This document shows positions 1 to 8,086 of a DNA stretch of 35,478 nt, piece after piece. Below the pieces are notes generated by a model. It saw only the letters and a program-made list of their open reading frames with translations, was not told where the DNA came from and ran no database searches. The DNA lies in the NCBI GenBank assembly GCA_023265455.1, contig JAHFTQ010000018.1:1-35478 (forward strand). The letters are read 5' to 3'. Source of the stretch: Parachlamydiales bacterium. GTDB taxonomy: Bacteria; Chlamydiota; Chlamydiia; Chlamydiales; Rhabdochlamydiaceae. The stretch's first letter is position 1. Every line of letters begins with the position of its first letter. A program made the translations under genes and the position numbers.

Positions 1-625
1 GAACGTGGACGGGTACAGTTAGAGTATAATTGAACCAGTTATGCCAGGCCAAAAAGTGAATGCCCTTCAAATGAAATAGGTAAGAAAAAAGCAGGCCGAT
101 ACTAGGATCCCAATTTCCAGTTCCTCCAACATCGGTTCCAAATCTAGCCGGATCTAATCGGTCATATTTCCCCAAGGGGGCATTTAAACCAAGCCGGAGC
201 TTAATGGTGGGATAGGGGTGCGTGGGACTCTCTTTTAAGAGTTGAAAACTAAGCGACATGGGGATGTCACTGACTCTCCATTCATGCTGCCCCCGAGTAT
301 TATTATAAAGAAATTGAGGAGAGATATCGAACTCCGTAGCAGGGAGGATGCCAAACTGAAGAAGAGGTTGGAATAAAAAATCTTTGAAGCGAGGCCTGCT
401 ATGAGAGTGCCAGTGGTTATCATAGAATCCTGAGACTGTTGTCCAATAGAAATAGGGTTCGTAGTTTTGATGACCAAAGGGGATCACATGAGCGGAAGGG
501 GTGAGGAGTGTGCCTGTAAACCAAGGGGTGGGTTCATTTTTTCCTTCAGGTGGGAGCGGAACTTTGCGGGCATGCAAGAGGAATGGGAGAGCAAGGAAAA
601 GAGTGAGAAGCGATCTATACTTCAT
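1..625 (-). CDS. Outer-membrane beta-barrel-like protein, C-terminus outside the window
   Basis: Reading leftward from the ATG at 625 gives 208 open codons that run off the window edge. The first 20 residues (MKYRSLLTLF then LALPFLLHAR) form a typical Sec signal peptide, followed by a Pro-rich stretch. The rest is rich in aromatic residues in alternating patterns (PYFYWTT, RPRFKDFLFQPLLQFG, IKLRLGLNAPLGKYDR), as in outer-membrane beta-barrel strands. The start overlaps the stop of the upstream Wzz-like gene by 11 bases, so translation is probably coupled. Position last in a wza-wzz-like operon suggests a role in polysaccharide export or surface display, but that rests on context. I do not recognise a specific family. 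Confidence 0.7.
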   Translation of the reverse strand, partial: MKYRSLLTLFLALPFLLHARKVPLPPEGKNEPTPWFTGTLLTPSAHVIPFGHQNYEPYFYWTTVSGFYDNHWHSHSRPRFKDFLFQPLLQFGILPATEFDISPQFLYNNTRGQHEWRVSDIPMSLSFQLLKESPTHPYPTIKLRLGLNAPLGKYDRLDPARFGTDVGGTGNWDPSIGLLFSYLFHLKGIHFLAWHNWFNYTLTVPVHV

Positions 626-3263
626 GTAAAAGTGGTTTTTGAGCGAATGTAGCACACTCTTTTTCTTTTTGTCGAGACCAGTGTAGGTAGGGTTGTAAAA
701 GGGCGGGAGATTCTTCGTAGGTCACGATGACAGCAGCATCTGTTAGTGTGAGAAGTTGGAGAGCGTCTTGGGAAGATAGAGGCGCTTTCCGGAGCAAAAT
801 AACGTAGTCGTACTCTTTTGAAAGTTTTTGTAAGAGCTGTTGGAATCTGTGAGATAAAAGCAGTTCGATGCCGTGACGGGTCGGATGACCCGCTGGCAAA
901 AAGTCGTAGTTTTTTTCATGACGAAAAGGTGGAGTCTCGATGTGTTCTTGAAGATAATGCCATAAGCCCAAAGAGCTGTCAGTGGGAGAGGCACGGTCAA
1001 AGTTGCAATCGATGAAAACGATTTTTTTGTGCTGAAAAGCGAGGAGGTGAGCCAAATTAAAGCAAAAAGAGAGGTCTTTCTCGCTTAAGAGGGCCAGGCG
1101 TGAGGAGTTTTTTTCTAAGACAAATGCAGCCAGGCTTCGCAGCGTCGCCAAATCTTGCTCAGAAAGGTCATCAAAGTGGGCGCTTAAGTGGGATAACATT
1201 CCGGCAGTCTTAGCGCCCATCAGGCGTAAAGTGGCTAAAGAGGCGGGTAGGCCCTTGAGGAAAGCTCGGATGAGAAAGAACAGGGTTGCAAGAGCAAATG
1301 CGCATACGCCAAAGGTTGCAGATTTAAAAAGAAGTTGGGGAGGAAGCGGAGAGTAAGAGATGAGAGCGGGGTCTAACGGCTTGGACTCAACTTGATATAA
1401 GTGCTGGGAAAGATTTTTGGATTCGGCGATTTGTGTTAATCCTTCCATCATCCCTTTGGTAAGTTCCGAGCGAAATTTAAGTCTTTTGTCGAGATGCCAC
1501 AGCTCGGGGAGATCTTTCAGACGAGTTTTAAGCTCTTCAATTTTATTTTCTAAAACAGATTTTTCTTTTTGCAAAAGAAGGTGCATGACGGATTGAAGAG
1601 ATTGGAGTTTTTCTTGGAGAAGCTGAAGGCGGATTTTCCCCAGCGTGAGTGTTTGACTTAAGTGGGCTTCTAAAAAACGCTTGTGGGTCGAAAGTGTCTC
1701 TTTCAAACGTTCATGTTCACGTGGGCTATGATTGAGGGTGTCACAAAGACGACTTTCTAGCTCAGTCGATTTTTGGACGAGCTGCTGAGTGACGGAATCG
1801 GTGAGGATGTTGGAAAGGGTGCTGATCTCAAAATGGGGCTCTTGGAGATGATCGCGGAAAAAAACCACCTGCTTCATTTGAGCATGAAGATCATCGAGCT
1901 GATGGGAATACGACTGAAAAAGGTCGCGGCTGGCAGGAAGTGTTAGACCAATAAAATCGGGCCCCGGTTGATCAAAGTAGGCTGACGCTTCGTGTAAATT
2001 TTTCTGGCGGGAGGTGAGATGCGCAACCCAAGAATGAAGGTGGGATGTCAGCTTTTGTTTATGGATGTCGTAGAGGTCTTTTGAGGCTCCATTTTGCCAG
2101 AGCCTCCTGGCCTCTTCAACGTCATGAGCGAGTTTTGAAAGTGATGGAGCAGTGGAGGGAGGCAGGGGCTGATCTGCTTGCAGTTGCTGAAGAATGTCTG
2201 AGGCTTCAGTAATTTGTCCAGAGAGGTGATTTCCAAAGCGGTGCAGTAATTTTTCGGTGGCTTTTCTTTTTTCTAATCCTGCCAATTCCACTTCGATTTC
2301 GTTAACTCTTTGGCGGTAGTGTTGCAAAGGCTCTAAGATCGAAGATTTCTCTTCTTCAATGCCCATGAACCCTTGCGAGGAGAGGCTTTTTTGTAAGGCC
2401 ACGGTATGGTCTTGAAGATCTCTGTCCAATTTTGCGCTGAGCTCGTCTTGGCGCTCTTCGAGATAGCCTAGCTGCGCTCCAATGACTTTTTGGTTTTGTT
2501 CGATTAAAAATTCTTCATATTTGGACATCAACGTGTTGATCAATAAAGCAGCGCGCTCACGGCTGGGATCAGAAAATGCAATTGTTAAAATAGTTCTGTC
2601 ATCTTTAAGAGGTTTGACCAGGGTCTTAGCTTTAACGGCGTCGATCACCGCTTGGCGTGGAAGGCAAGAGAGAGGATAGGGCTTGCCAAGTTTGAGGGAT
2701 GCGGGCGTTTTAACCAGCGTAAAAACGAGATTTTTATACGAGACTGCCTTGTTCAAACGGCCTTTGAGAAGAGGGCGGCGGCTTTGATCGAGGAAATCAA
2801 ACGTCTCTGAAGAGGAAAAGCGGAGATAAAAAAAGCTAGCCCGCTCATCGGGATAGGAGACTTTTCGAAATTCGAACAATTCAAGATCTTGAGGCTTTTT
2901 GCCCAGTTCAGCGAGTAAATTATCTTGAAGGCATTTCCATTTTCCTCCTTGAGGGGCGGCCGTCATCTGTAGGCCGAGCTCTTCAACGGTCTTGCCGACG
3001 ACAGTGCGTGAGAGCATGAGCGGCGTCGCGGCGCCTTGAGCTGCTCCCGATGAAAACGTGCGGATCAGATTTCTAAAATCAAAGCTCTGCTCAGATGCTG
3101 AAGACGATTGTTTAAAAGTCGCTGTGGATGGGTAGGAAAGAGGTTTGAAAATCAAATAGAGGAAGCAGGCAAGCGCTCCATAGAGGCCGATCCATCGAAT
3201 GAAGCGCTGGTTCTTGAGATAGACTCTTTTGAGATCTTCCCACGAGATGTAGATATCATCCAT
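615..3263 (-). CDS. Wzz-type polysaccharide co-polymerase with degenerate BY-kinase-like domain
   Basis: An 882-aa inner-membrane protein predicted to control chain length or export of a surface polysaccharide. It has an N-terminal membrane segment (about residues 22-40), a very long Gln/Leu/Glu-rich coiled-coil periplasmic region with Wzz-like features, a second membrane segment (about 645-670) and a C-terminal cytoplasmic domain resembling bacterial tyrosine kinases. That domain keeps a Walker A'-like strand (KIVFIDCNFDR, about residue 747), but the P-loop site reads SEKDLSFCFNLA, with Asp where the Walker Lys should be, and there is no C-terminal tyrosine cluster. It is therefore probably not an active kinase. 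I chose the ATG at 3263 because it overlaps the stop of the Wza-like gene by one base (TGATG). An open frame continues upstream to 3443 but lies inside that gene. Confidence 0.8.
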   Translation of the reverse strand: MDDIYISWEDLKRVYLKNQRFIRWIGLYGALACFLYLIFKPLSYPSTATFKQSSSASEQSFDFRNLIRTFSSGAAQGAATPLMLSRTVVGKTVEELGLQMTAAPQGGKWKCLQDNLLAELGKKPQDLELFEFRKVSYPDERASFFYLRFSSSETFDFLDQSRRPLLKGRLNKAVSYKNLVFTLVKTPASLKLGKPYPLSCLPRQAVIDAVKAKTLVKPLKDDRTILTIAFSDPSRERAALLINTLMSKYEEFLIEQNQKVIGAQLGYLEERQDELSAKLDRDLQDHTVALQKSLSSQGFMGIEEEKSSILEPLQHYRQRVNEIEVELAGLEKRKATEKLLHRFGNHLSGQITEASDILQQLQADQPLPPSTAPSLSKLAHDVEEARRLWQNGASKDLYDIHKQKLTSHLHSWVAHLTSRQKNLHEASAYFDQPGPDFIGLTLPASRDLFQSYSHQLDDLHAQMKQVVFFRDHLQEPHFEISTLSNILTDSVTQQLVQKSTELESRLCDTLNHSPREHERLKETLSTHKRFLEAHLSQTLTLGKIRLQLLQEKLQSLQSVMHLLLQKEKSVLENKIEELKTRLKDLPELWHLDKRLKFRSELTKGMMEGLTQIAESKNLSQHLYQVESKPLDPALISYSPLPPQLLFKSATFGVCAFALATLFFLIRAFLKGLPASLATLRLMGAKTAGMLSHLSAHFDDLSEQDLATLRSLAAFVLEKNSSRLALLSEKDLSFCFNLAHLLAFQHKKIVFIDCNFDRASPTDSSLGLWHYLQEHIETPPFRHEKNYDFLPAGHPTRHGIELLLSHRFQQLLQKLSKEYDYVILLRKAPLSSQDALQLLTLTDAAVIVTYEESPALLQPYLHWSRQKEKECATFAQKPLLHEV

Positions 3264-4327
3264 CACGGAACGTTCACTCCAATGCTTTTGATTCCTTTGG
3301 TGATCAAGTCGATATTGACAAAAGTTGGCAGCAGCTGTGACATGAAGCGGTTCCAACTTGTAATGGGAGTTGCAGCCACATAGATGATATCTCCAGGGAT
3401 GAGCAGCATGCTTTCCGAGGGGAGATGGATCACGTGGTCCCATGTTAAGGTGTAGATTTTAGGATTTAAAATATTTCCCCGGATGACTTGAATATACGAT
3501 TTGTTTCCGGTGTAGGGGATGCCTCCCGCTTCTGCAAGCGCCTGCCGAATGGTCATAAATCCATTGGGGACATCGACAAGGCGTTCTTTACCGACTTCTC
3601 CCAAGACCATTAGCGTTGAGGCAGAAGGATCAGCGACGTAGATCTTATCGCCTCCTCGCATGACAATATTTTGCGACATATCGCCTTCCTTCAGGAGTTT
3701 AAAAAGATCGACGGGCAGCATCTGATTATCGCGGACCACATAGCTTTTAAAGAGATTCGCGTTGGGAGGGACTCTGGCTTTGGAAAGAGTTTCAAAGAGC
3801 CGGATTTTTCCATCGACGGGAACAACGGGGAGAGCGACAAGTCCTGCGAGCTCAACTTTTCTTTCAAGGCGGTCTTTATAAGAGAGAAACACTTGAACGT
3901 CTCGGATCTGAGAGTTGTAAAGCATTTGGAGATGTTGCGAGGCTTGCTCTAGTGTCAATCCTTGGACAGGGATTGGTTCTAAATCGGGCAGACGGATTTT
4001 TCCTTCATAGACCTGGAATCCGACCGTTGAACCAATCGCCTCGACGGCTGCTGAAATATCAGAGCGGGATGGGTGGTAGACCGCGACGTAGAGGATATCG
4101 CCCTCTTGAATGACATCTTGGTAGTCTTTCAGATATTCGGTGGGGAGCTCCTCAAACGATTTCCCTTCAAGTTGTAAAATTGAAAATTTTCCTTGTCTAA
4201 TTTTATACGAATCCATGACGAATTCGTCAGCTCCTACAACATCTTTTCCCATGTAGGGAGCGTTGCCACAGCTGCAAAGAAAGAGTGTTAATTGCAAAAG
4301 AATGATCAAATACATAAAAATAGTCAT
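3263..4327 (-). CDS. Wza-like polysaccharide export lipoprotein (poly_export/SLBB)
   Basis: A 354-aa outer-membrane lipoprotein expected to form the export channel for a capsule- or exopolysaccharide-like polymer. The signal peptide ends in a lipobox, Leu-Cys-Ser-Cys, with Cys20 as the likely lipidated residue. A poly_export domain follows (DILYVAVYHPSRSD to RDVQVFLSYKDR), then SLBB beta-grasp segments (VELAGLVALPVVPVDGKIRL; VLGEVGKERLVDVPNGFMTI). It precedes and overlaps the Wzz-like gene, as expected for an export operon. Only 27 bases separate its start from the divergent epimerase gene. An internal Met5 is an alternative start. Which polymer is exported cannot be told from the sequence. 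Confidence 0.85.
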   Translation of the reverse strand: MTIFMYLIILLQLTLFLCSCGNAPYMGKDVVGADEFVMDSYKIRQGKFSILQLEGKSFEELPTEYLKDYQDVIQEGDILYVAVYHPSRSDISAAVEAIGSTVGFQVYEGKIRLPDLEPIPVQGLTLEQASQHLQMLYNSQIRDVQVFLSYKDRLERKVELAGLVALPVVPVDGKIRLFETLSKARVPPNANLFKSYVVRDNQMLPVDLFKLLKEGDMSQNIVMRGGDKIYVADPSASTLMVLGEVGKERLVDVPNGFMTIRQALAEAGGIPYTGNKSYIQVIRGNILNPKIYTLTWDHVIHLPSESMLLIPGDIIYVAATPITSWNRFMSQLLPTFVNIDLITKGIKSIGVNVP

Positions 4328-4354
4328 AATCGACCGGAAGGATAATTTTTAGCA

Positions 4355-5299
4355 ATGCGCATCTTCATCACTGGTATCGCAGGGTTCATTGGTTCCCATG
4401 TCGCGCATGCACTGCGTCGGCGTGGAGATTTCGTCATGGGATGCGATGATTTCAATCCCTATTACGATCCTAGCCTCAAGCGAGCTCGCGCAGCTCTTTT
4501 GGAAAAGCAGGGGATCTCCGTTGTTGAGGCAGATATCCGCCAATCTGCTTTACTCGAGGAGCAGATCGTCCAGTTTGGAGCGACCCATGTTCTACATCTG
4601 GCAGCTCAAGCGGGAGTGCGTCACTCGCTCACTCATCCTGAATGTTATGTTGCGAGTAATCTCGATGGCTTTGTTCAAGTGATTGAGATCATCCGGCGTC
4701 ATCCCCATATCCCTTTTATTTACGCCTCGTCCTCTTCAGTTTATGGGCTGAATCGCAAGATTCCTTTTTCAGAGACCGATCCAACCGATGCGCCTTCAAA
4801 TCTTTATGGAGCCACGAAAAAATCAAATGAGCTGATCGCTCACGCCTATCACCATCTTTTTGGGATCAAAACAACGGGCCTGCGTTACTTCACTGTTTAC
4901 GGCCCCTGGGGCCGTCCTGACATGGCCTATTTTTCTTTCACACGGGCCATCTTGGAAGGCAAGCCGATCCAGATCTTCAATGAAGGAAAAATGCAGCGAG
5001 ACTTCACCTATATCGACGATATCGCCGCCGGAACACTCGCTGCGATCGATCTTGCAGCTCCCTGCGAGGTGTTTAACCTAGGCAACCACCGCCCTGAAGA
5101 AGTTCTCCATCTCATTGCTCTTTTAGAAAAACATCTAGGGAAGACGGCCCAAAAAAATCTGCTCCCGATGCAACCCGGAGAAGTCCCAACCACCTATGCC
5201 GATATCACCAAGAGCCAAAAACTTTTAGGCTTTTCACCGAAGGTTTCGCTAGAGGAAGGGATTCAGAAGTTCCTGGCTTGGTATGGAGAGTATTACTAA
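4355..5299 (+). CDS. UDP-glucuronate 4-epimerase-type NAD-dependent sugar epimerase
   Basis: A 314-aa short-chain dehydrogenase/reductase of the extended sugar-epimerase type. The Rossmann motif TGIAGFIGSH is at residues 6-15, the catalytic serine lies in ASSSSVYG (about 124-131), and the YxxxK pair is YGATK at 151-155. The segment GRPDMAYFSFTRAILEGKPI followed by RDFTYIDD is characteristic of UDP-glucuronate 4-epimerases (LspL/Cap1J group), which interconvert UDP-glucuronate and UDP-galacturonate. It probably supplies an acidic sugar nucleotide for the polymer exported by the divergent Wza/Wzz genes. A purine-rich GGAAGG lies upstream of the start. Its stop overlaps the convergent gene by 4 bases. 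Substrate specificity is inferred from family resemblance. Confidence 0.85.
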   Translation: MRIFITGIAGFIGSHVAHALRRRGDFVMGCDDFNPYYDPSLKRARAALLEKQGISVVEADIRQSALLEEQIVQFGATHVLHLAAQAGVRHSLTHPECYVASNLDGFVQVIEIIRRHPHIPFIYASSSSVYGLNRKIPFSETDPTDAPSNLYGATKKSNELIAHAYHHLFGIKTTGLRYFTVYGPWGRPDMAYFSFTRAILEGKPIQIFNEGKMQRDFTYIDDIAAGTLAAIDLAAPCEVFNLGNHRPEEVLHLIALLEKHLGKTAQKNLLPMQPGEVPTTYADITKSQKLLGFSPKVSLEEGIQKFLAWYGEYY

Positions 5300-5631
5300 C
5301 GGTTTTTTCTGGCAGCAAAGGCGAAATAATAGAAATATTTGTCGAGACCCTCAAGGGTTGTGCCATATTCTGTTCCACCAAAGTAAGCGTCACACAGCAG
5401 TGCTCGGACGCGTACAAGCTCCTTGCGGCGCCCCCGCCAACGGTTATCGCTAATGGTTAAGTCGAGCAGTTCAAGGCCACGAAATATAGCGTTTTGAAAG
5501 CGCTGTTCATCTTTTCCACGGGCTTTAAGTGCACGGCTGACTTCACTGCCGACATTGCCCAACTGCTCAGCTAACGTCATAGTGAACCATCGTCCGGCAG
5601 CAAGAGATGCATGATGATAGTGGATGGTCAT
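5296..5631 (-). CDS. Small helical protein of unknown function, partner of DUF5674
   Basis: A 111-aa soluble protein predicted to be largely alpha-helical. Recognisable stretches are HHASLAAGRWFTMTLAEQLG, FRGLELLDLTISDNRWRGRR and KYFYYFAFAARKNR. From memory, proteins of this type occur widely and patchily in environmental bacteria, often beside DUF5674, but no function is known to me. Its ATG overlaps the DUF5674 stop (ATGA), so the two are translationally coupled. It is last in a three-gene operon with the XRE regulator. The patchy occurrence suggests an acquired accessory module. Confidence 0.75.
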   Translation of the reverse strand: MTIHYHHASLAAGRWFTMTLAEQLGNVGSEVSRALKARGKDEQRFQNAIFRGLELLDLTISDNRWRGRRKELVRVRALLCDAYFGGTEYGTTLEGLDKYFYYFAFAARKNR

Positions 5632-5969
5632 GATTGTACCAAAGTGTTAACGATATCTTTAATTTTTTGACGAATGGTGGGATCGTCAACACTGCGTGTA
5701 CGGTTCTCTTGAGCGGGCCTTAAATTGATAACTGAGTCGAATTCGATAAAGTCTTCACCCGATTTACCTGGATAAATGTTAATGCCCCATAAATTATGCT
5801 GGCATGATCCTCTATCCAATAAACGCTCTTCTGCGTCAGAATGCAATTCTCCACCCACCATCATCAAGCCTTGATCGATATCTACTACGGCTTTTACCAA
5901 ATCACCATAACGTTCATTAGCGAGATCAATAAGTTCTGTTTGGGTGATCTGTTTATCAATAATTTTCAT
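5628..5969 (-). CDS. DUF5674 family protein
   Basis: A 113-aa protein starting MKIIDKQITQTELIDLANER, with the family-typical DLVKAVVDIDQGLMMVGGEL, WGINIYPGK, EFDSVINLRPAQENRTR and VDDPTIRQKI segments. Function is unknown. The conserved Asn-Leu-Arg-Pro and acidic residues could form a binding site, but that is speculation. The frame is open up to 6122, but the extension overlaps the XRE gene. I place the start at the second Met of ATG CCG ATG (5975/5969) because family members start MKII; the start at 5975 has a closer AGAAG and is equally possible. It lies about 60 bases after the XRE gene and overlaps the next gene by 4. Confidence 0.8.
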   Translation of the reverse strand: MKIIDKQITQTELIDLANERYGDLVKAVVDIDQGLMMVGGELHSDAEERLLDRGSCQHNLWGINIYPGKSGEDFIEFDSVINLRPAQENRTRSVDDPTIRQKIKDIVNTLVQS

Positions 5970-6034
5970 CGGCATAAAGCTTCTTGCCTTCCTAATGGAT
6001 TTTCTAGCGAGTTCATGGTAGCAAAAATCGATTT

Positions 6035-6385
6035 TTAAGCGAATGAGTTTAGTAGATCTGAGTAGAGAAATCTTAGCAAAGATTCCGATAGCTTGGGGAT
6101 TTTGATTTTTCCATTTTCCCAATGGCGTATGGCCTGTTCGCTTACGCCTAATAACCTACTTAAGGCTTTCTGAGACAGTAAGAGTTCATGTCTCAAAAAA
6201 CGTATTTCTTCTCCGGATAGACCTTTTTTAGATATTACCAGCAATAGCCCGATCGCCTTGTGTAAACCATCTACATCACTAATAGAAATGGATTTGCCTC
6301 GAGGGGTCTCAATGGACTGATAGCCCTTCTTAAGGAAAATATTAGAAAGGCCACACTCAGTATAGTGATAAAAATTATTCATCAA
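6035..6385 (-). CDS. XRE-family helix-turn-helix regulator, antitoxin-like
   Basis: A 116-aa regulator. The N-terminus (MNNFYHYTECGLSNIFLKKG) resembles that of MqsA/HigA-like antitoxins without the zinc cysteines. The C-terminal half is a helix-turn-helix domain: SGEEIRFLRHELLLSQKALS, RLLGVSEQAIRHWENGKIKI. GGAAGG lies 7 bases before the ATG. A perfect 8-bp inverted repeat sits 29 bases upstream, which would suit autoregulation. The usual partner, a small toxin gene directly upstream, is absent. The downstream DUF5674 and helical genes may be the real partners, or the regulator may be an orphan. Confidence 0.8.
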   Translation of the reverse strand: MMNNFYHYTECGLSNIFLKKGYQSIETPRGKSISISDVDGLHKAIGLLLVISKKGLSGEEIRFLRHELLLSQKALSRLLGVSEQAIRHWENGKIKIPKLSESLLRFLYSDLLNSFA

Positions 6386-6413
6386 TTGTCCTTCCCACTT
6401 GAAGATATTCTCT

Positions 6414-6440
6414 GTAACTACGAAAAATTTTAGTAGTTAC
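6414..6440. promoter_or_regulatory. 8-bp inverted repeat, likely operator of the XRE gene
   Basis: GTAACTAC at 6414-6421 and its exact reverse complement GTAGTTAC at 6433-6440 are separated by 11 AT-rich bases, centred about 42 bases upstream of the XRE start. One-helical-turn spacing between half-site centres and location just before an XRE gene fit a dimeric HTH operator. No U-tract follows, so a terminator is unlikely. Confidence 0.5.
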
Positions 6441-6592
6441 GAGGATTTGCATCAAGTCGTCCCTATGGCCACAGAGGGCATGGCTAAAGAAACCTATCAT
6501 GTTTTCCTTATCTGTAGAAATTTTCTCGTGAACCTTTGAACTATAACTCCGATTCTGGCATAACTAAGCCTGTTTTTATCTGGAGGATTTTT

Positions 6593-7453
6593 ATGACAAA
6601 CCCTGTTTCCTCTTATTCTTACAAACAAGCATTTGTTCAAACCATCGCCAAGCATCGTTGGGCTTGTGCCATAACAGGAATCGCTGCTCTAGCTTTATTG
6701 GCAATCTATTCCAACAGACGGCATTCTGTTCATCAAATCGGGACTGATCAGGGGTATTTTAGAAAAACCTATCTAACTGTTAAAGAACGGCTATGGGGGC
6801 TTACAAACTGTGAGGTTTACGAACTTTTGTTACTGATTTCCGCTCAGGCTCCTGACCAATCTGACAAACCCTTTAGCTTAGGGATGGGTAAGTATATCGC
6901 TTATATGCCCGCAGAGTACCGTTGGAAATCTTTTGGAGGTGGTGGCCTTCCCAAATCATTAAAACCTTTTCAAGAGCAAGTTATTGAGCCCTCTACTGCC
7001 AAGGTTGTGGTCAATCTCATCTATGGGGGATCGGAGAAAGAAGATTATCTTAATAAAAGTTGTCATTCAGAAGAATTAAGCACCGCAAGTTATGGCGTTT
7101 TTGGAGCCAAATATGAGAGCTTACAGTCAGCAAATACGCAGACTAAAAAAACTTACTTACAGATCACTGACAGCCCGCATGGCGCCTTCATGAATCTAGC
7201 AGGGTATGTGGCTAAAAATTATTCTAACGACGAGCTCATTTTTGTTCATTGTATTGATGGACGGCAGAGTACAGCAGCGTTTATTAGCTGGATTGAGTAC
7301 ATGCGACGCCATGAGCGCCTCAACACAGTTTCAAATCCGGCTCTTCTTCGCCAGGAAATGATCTCCATTTTGAAGGAAGTTGCTAAAACGGCAAGAGGTC
7401 GCGTTCCGTACGAATACGACATGCAGTCTTTACTGAATCCACCCAAGTACTAA
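6593..7453 (+). CDS. Membrane-anchored hypothetical protein with phosphatase-like degenerate motif
   Basis: A 286-aa protein of unrecognised family. I chose the ATG at 6593 because GGAGG precedes it by 6 bases; the frame is open from 6536. One membrane segment near residues 26-42 (ACAITGIAALALLAI) is followed by a soluble domain. Near the C-terminus the strand-loop FVHCIDGRQSTAAFISWIEY resembles the P-loop of dual-specificity or tyrosine phosphatases (beta strand, His-Cys, then helix). The position six after the Cys is Ser rather than Arg, so the canonical HCX5R signature is not met. It may be a pseudophosphatase or simply an unrelated fold. The N-terminal hydrophobic segment makes secretion or membrane anchoring possible. 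Convergent with the LysE gene. Confidence 0.7.
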   Translation: MTNPVSSYSYKQAFVQTIAKHRWACAITGIAALALLAIYSNRRHSVHQIGTDQGYFRKTYLTVKERLWGLTNCEVYELLLLISAQAPDQSDKPFSLGMGKYIAYMPAEYRWKSFGGGGLPKSLKPFQEQVIEPSTAKVVVNLIYGGSEKEDYLNKSCHSEELSTASYGVFGAKYESLQSANTQTKKTYLQITDSPHGAFMNLAGYVAKNYSNDELIFVHCIDGRQSTAAFISWIEYMRRHERLNTVSNPALLRQEMISILKEVAKTARGRVPYEYDMQSLLNPPKY

Positions 7454-7465
7454 GCTGGTTTTTGA

Positions 7466-8077
7466 CTAAAGCACCAGTGTCAGTAACGCTGCAATGCCGA
7501 ATGCAGCAATCATGATTCCGGCTCCACGGTTGATCCAGAGCATCACTTTCTCACTCACGTTTTTCCGAAATAGCGTGACCCCTTCGCTGAGCAGCAACCA
7601 CCAAAGGGCGGATCCTAAAAATACGCCTAATACAAGTACTAAAGATTCCCAGTGGCTCCTGCTGATGCTGGATAGTCCCACGCCAGCAAAAATGGCGATA
7701 AAGGCAAGAATGGTCATCGGGTTAGTGATGGTTAGAAAAAACGTCGAGATAAAGTCGTGCAACAGATTTGTATGCGAAATCTTCTGGCTTTTATCCAGCA
7801 CTTTTGTAAAGAATGTTTTCCATCCTAAATAGAGGAGAAACGCTCCACCCACTAACCTAAGCCAAAATTGTCCCGCCAGGAGAGCGTCTGAAATCAAAGT
7901 GAGACCAAAAGCGGCAATGACGGCAAAAATCGTATCGGCAACTGCCGCTCCAAGTCCTGAAAACAGTCCAGAGAACCTACCGAATTGCAACGTTTTGCGA
8001 ATGCAAAGGATTCCGATAGGTCCGACGGGAGCTGCAATGGAAAACCCCAGAATAATTCCTTTCAAAAATAGGTTCAT
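7466..8077 (-). CDS. LysE/RhtB-family amino-acid exporter
   Basis: A 203-aa integral membrane protein with about six membrane segments and the LysE-family signature near the N-terminus, GFSIAAPVGPIGILCIRKTL. Length is normal for the family, whose members export basic or neutral amino acids and related metabolites across the inner membrane. The substrate cannot be read from the sequence. It is last in the long minus-strand cluster, 9 bases after the 94-aa hypothetical gene. An amino-acid exporter is unusual for an intracellular bacterium short of amino acids, so a different metabolite is plausible. Confidence 0.88.
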   Translation of the reverse strand: MNLFLKGIILGFSIAAPVGPIGILCIRKTLQFGRFSGLFSGLGAAVADTIFAVIAAFGLTLISDALLAGQFWLRLVGGAFLLYLGWKTFFTKVLDKSQKISHTNLLHDFISTFFLTITNPMTILAFIAIFAGVGLSSISRSHWESLVLVLGVFLGSALWWLLLSEGVTLFRKNVSEKVMLWINRGAGIMIAAFGIAALLTLVL

Positions 8078-8086
8078 GAATTTTGA

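Noticed and set aside
235..477. 80-codon minus-strand frame
   Set aside because: It is a shadow of the partial beta-barrel gene, whose frame is open across the whole interval, starts with a signal peptide and couples to the upstream stop.
3264..3443. N-terminal extension of the Wzz-like protein
   Set aside because: It lies inside the Wza-like gene in another frame and lacks membrane or Wzz character; the overlap TGATG gives a natural start at 3263.
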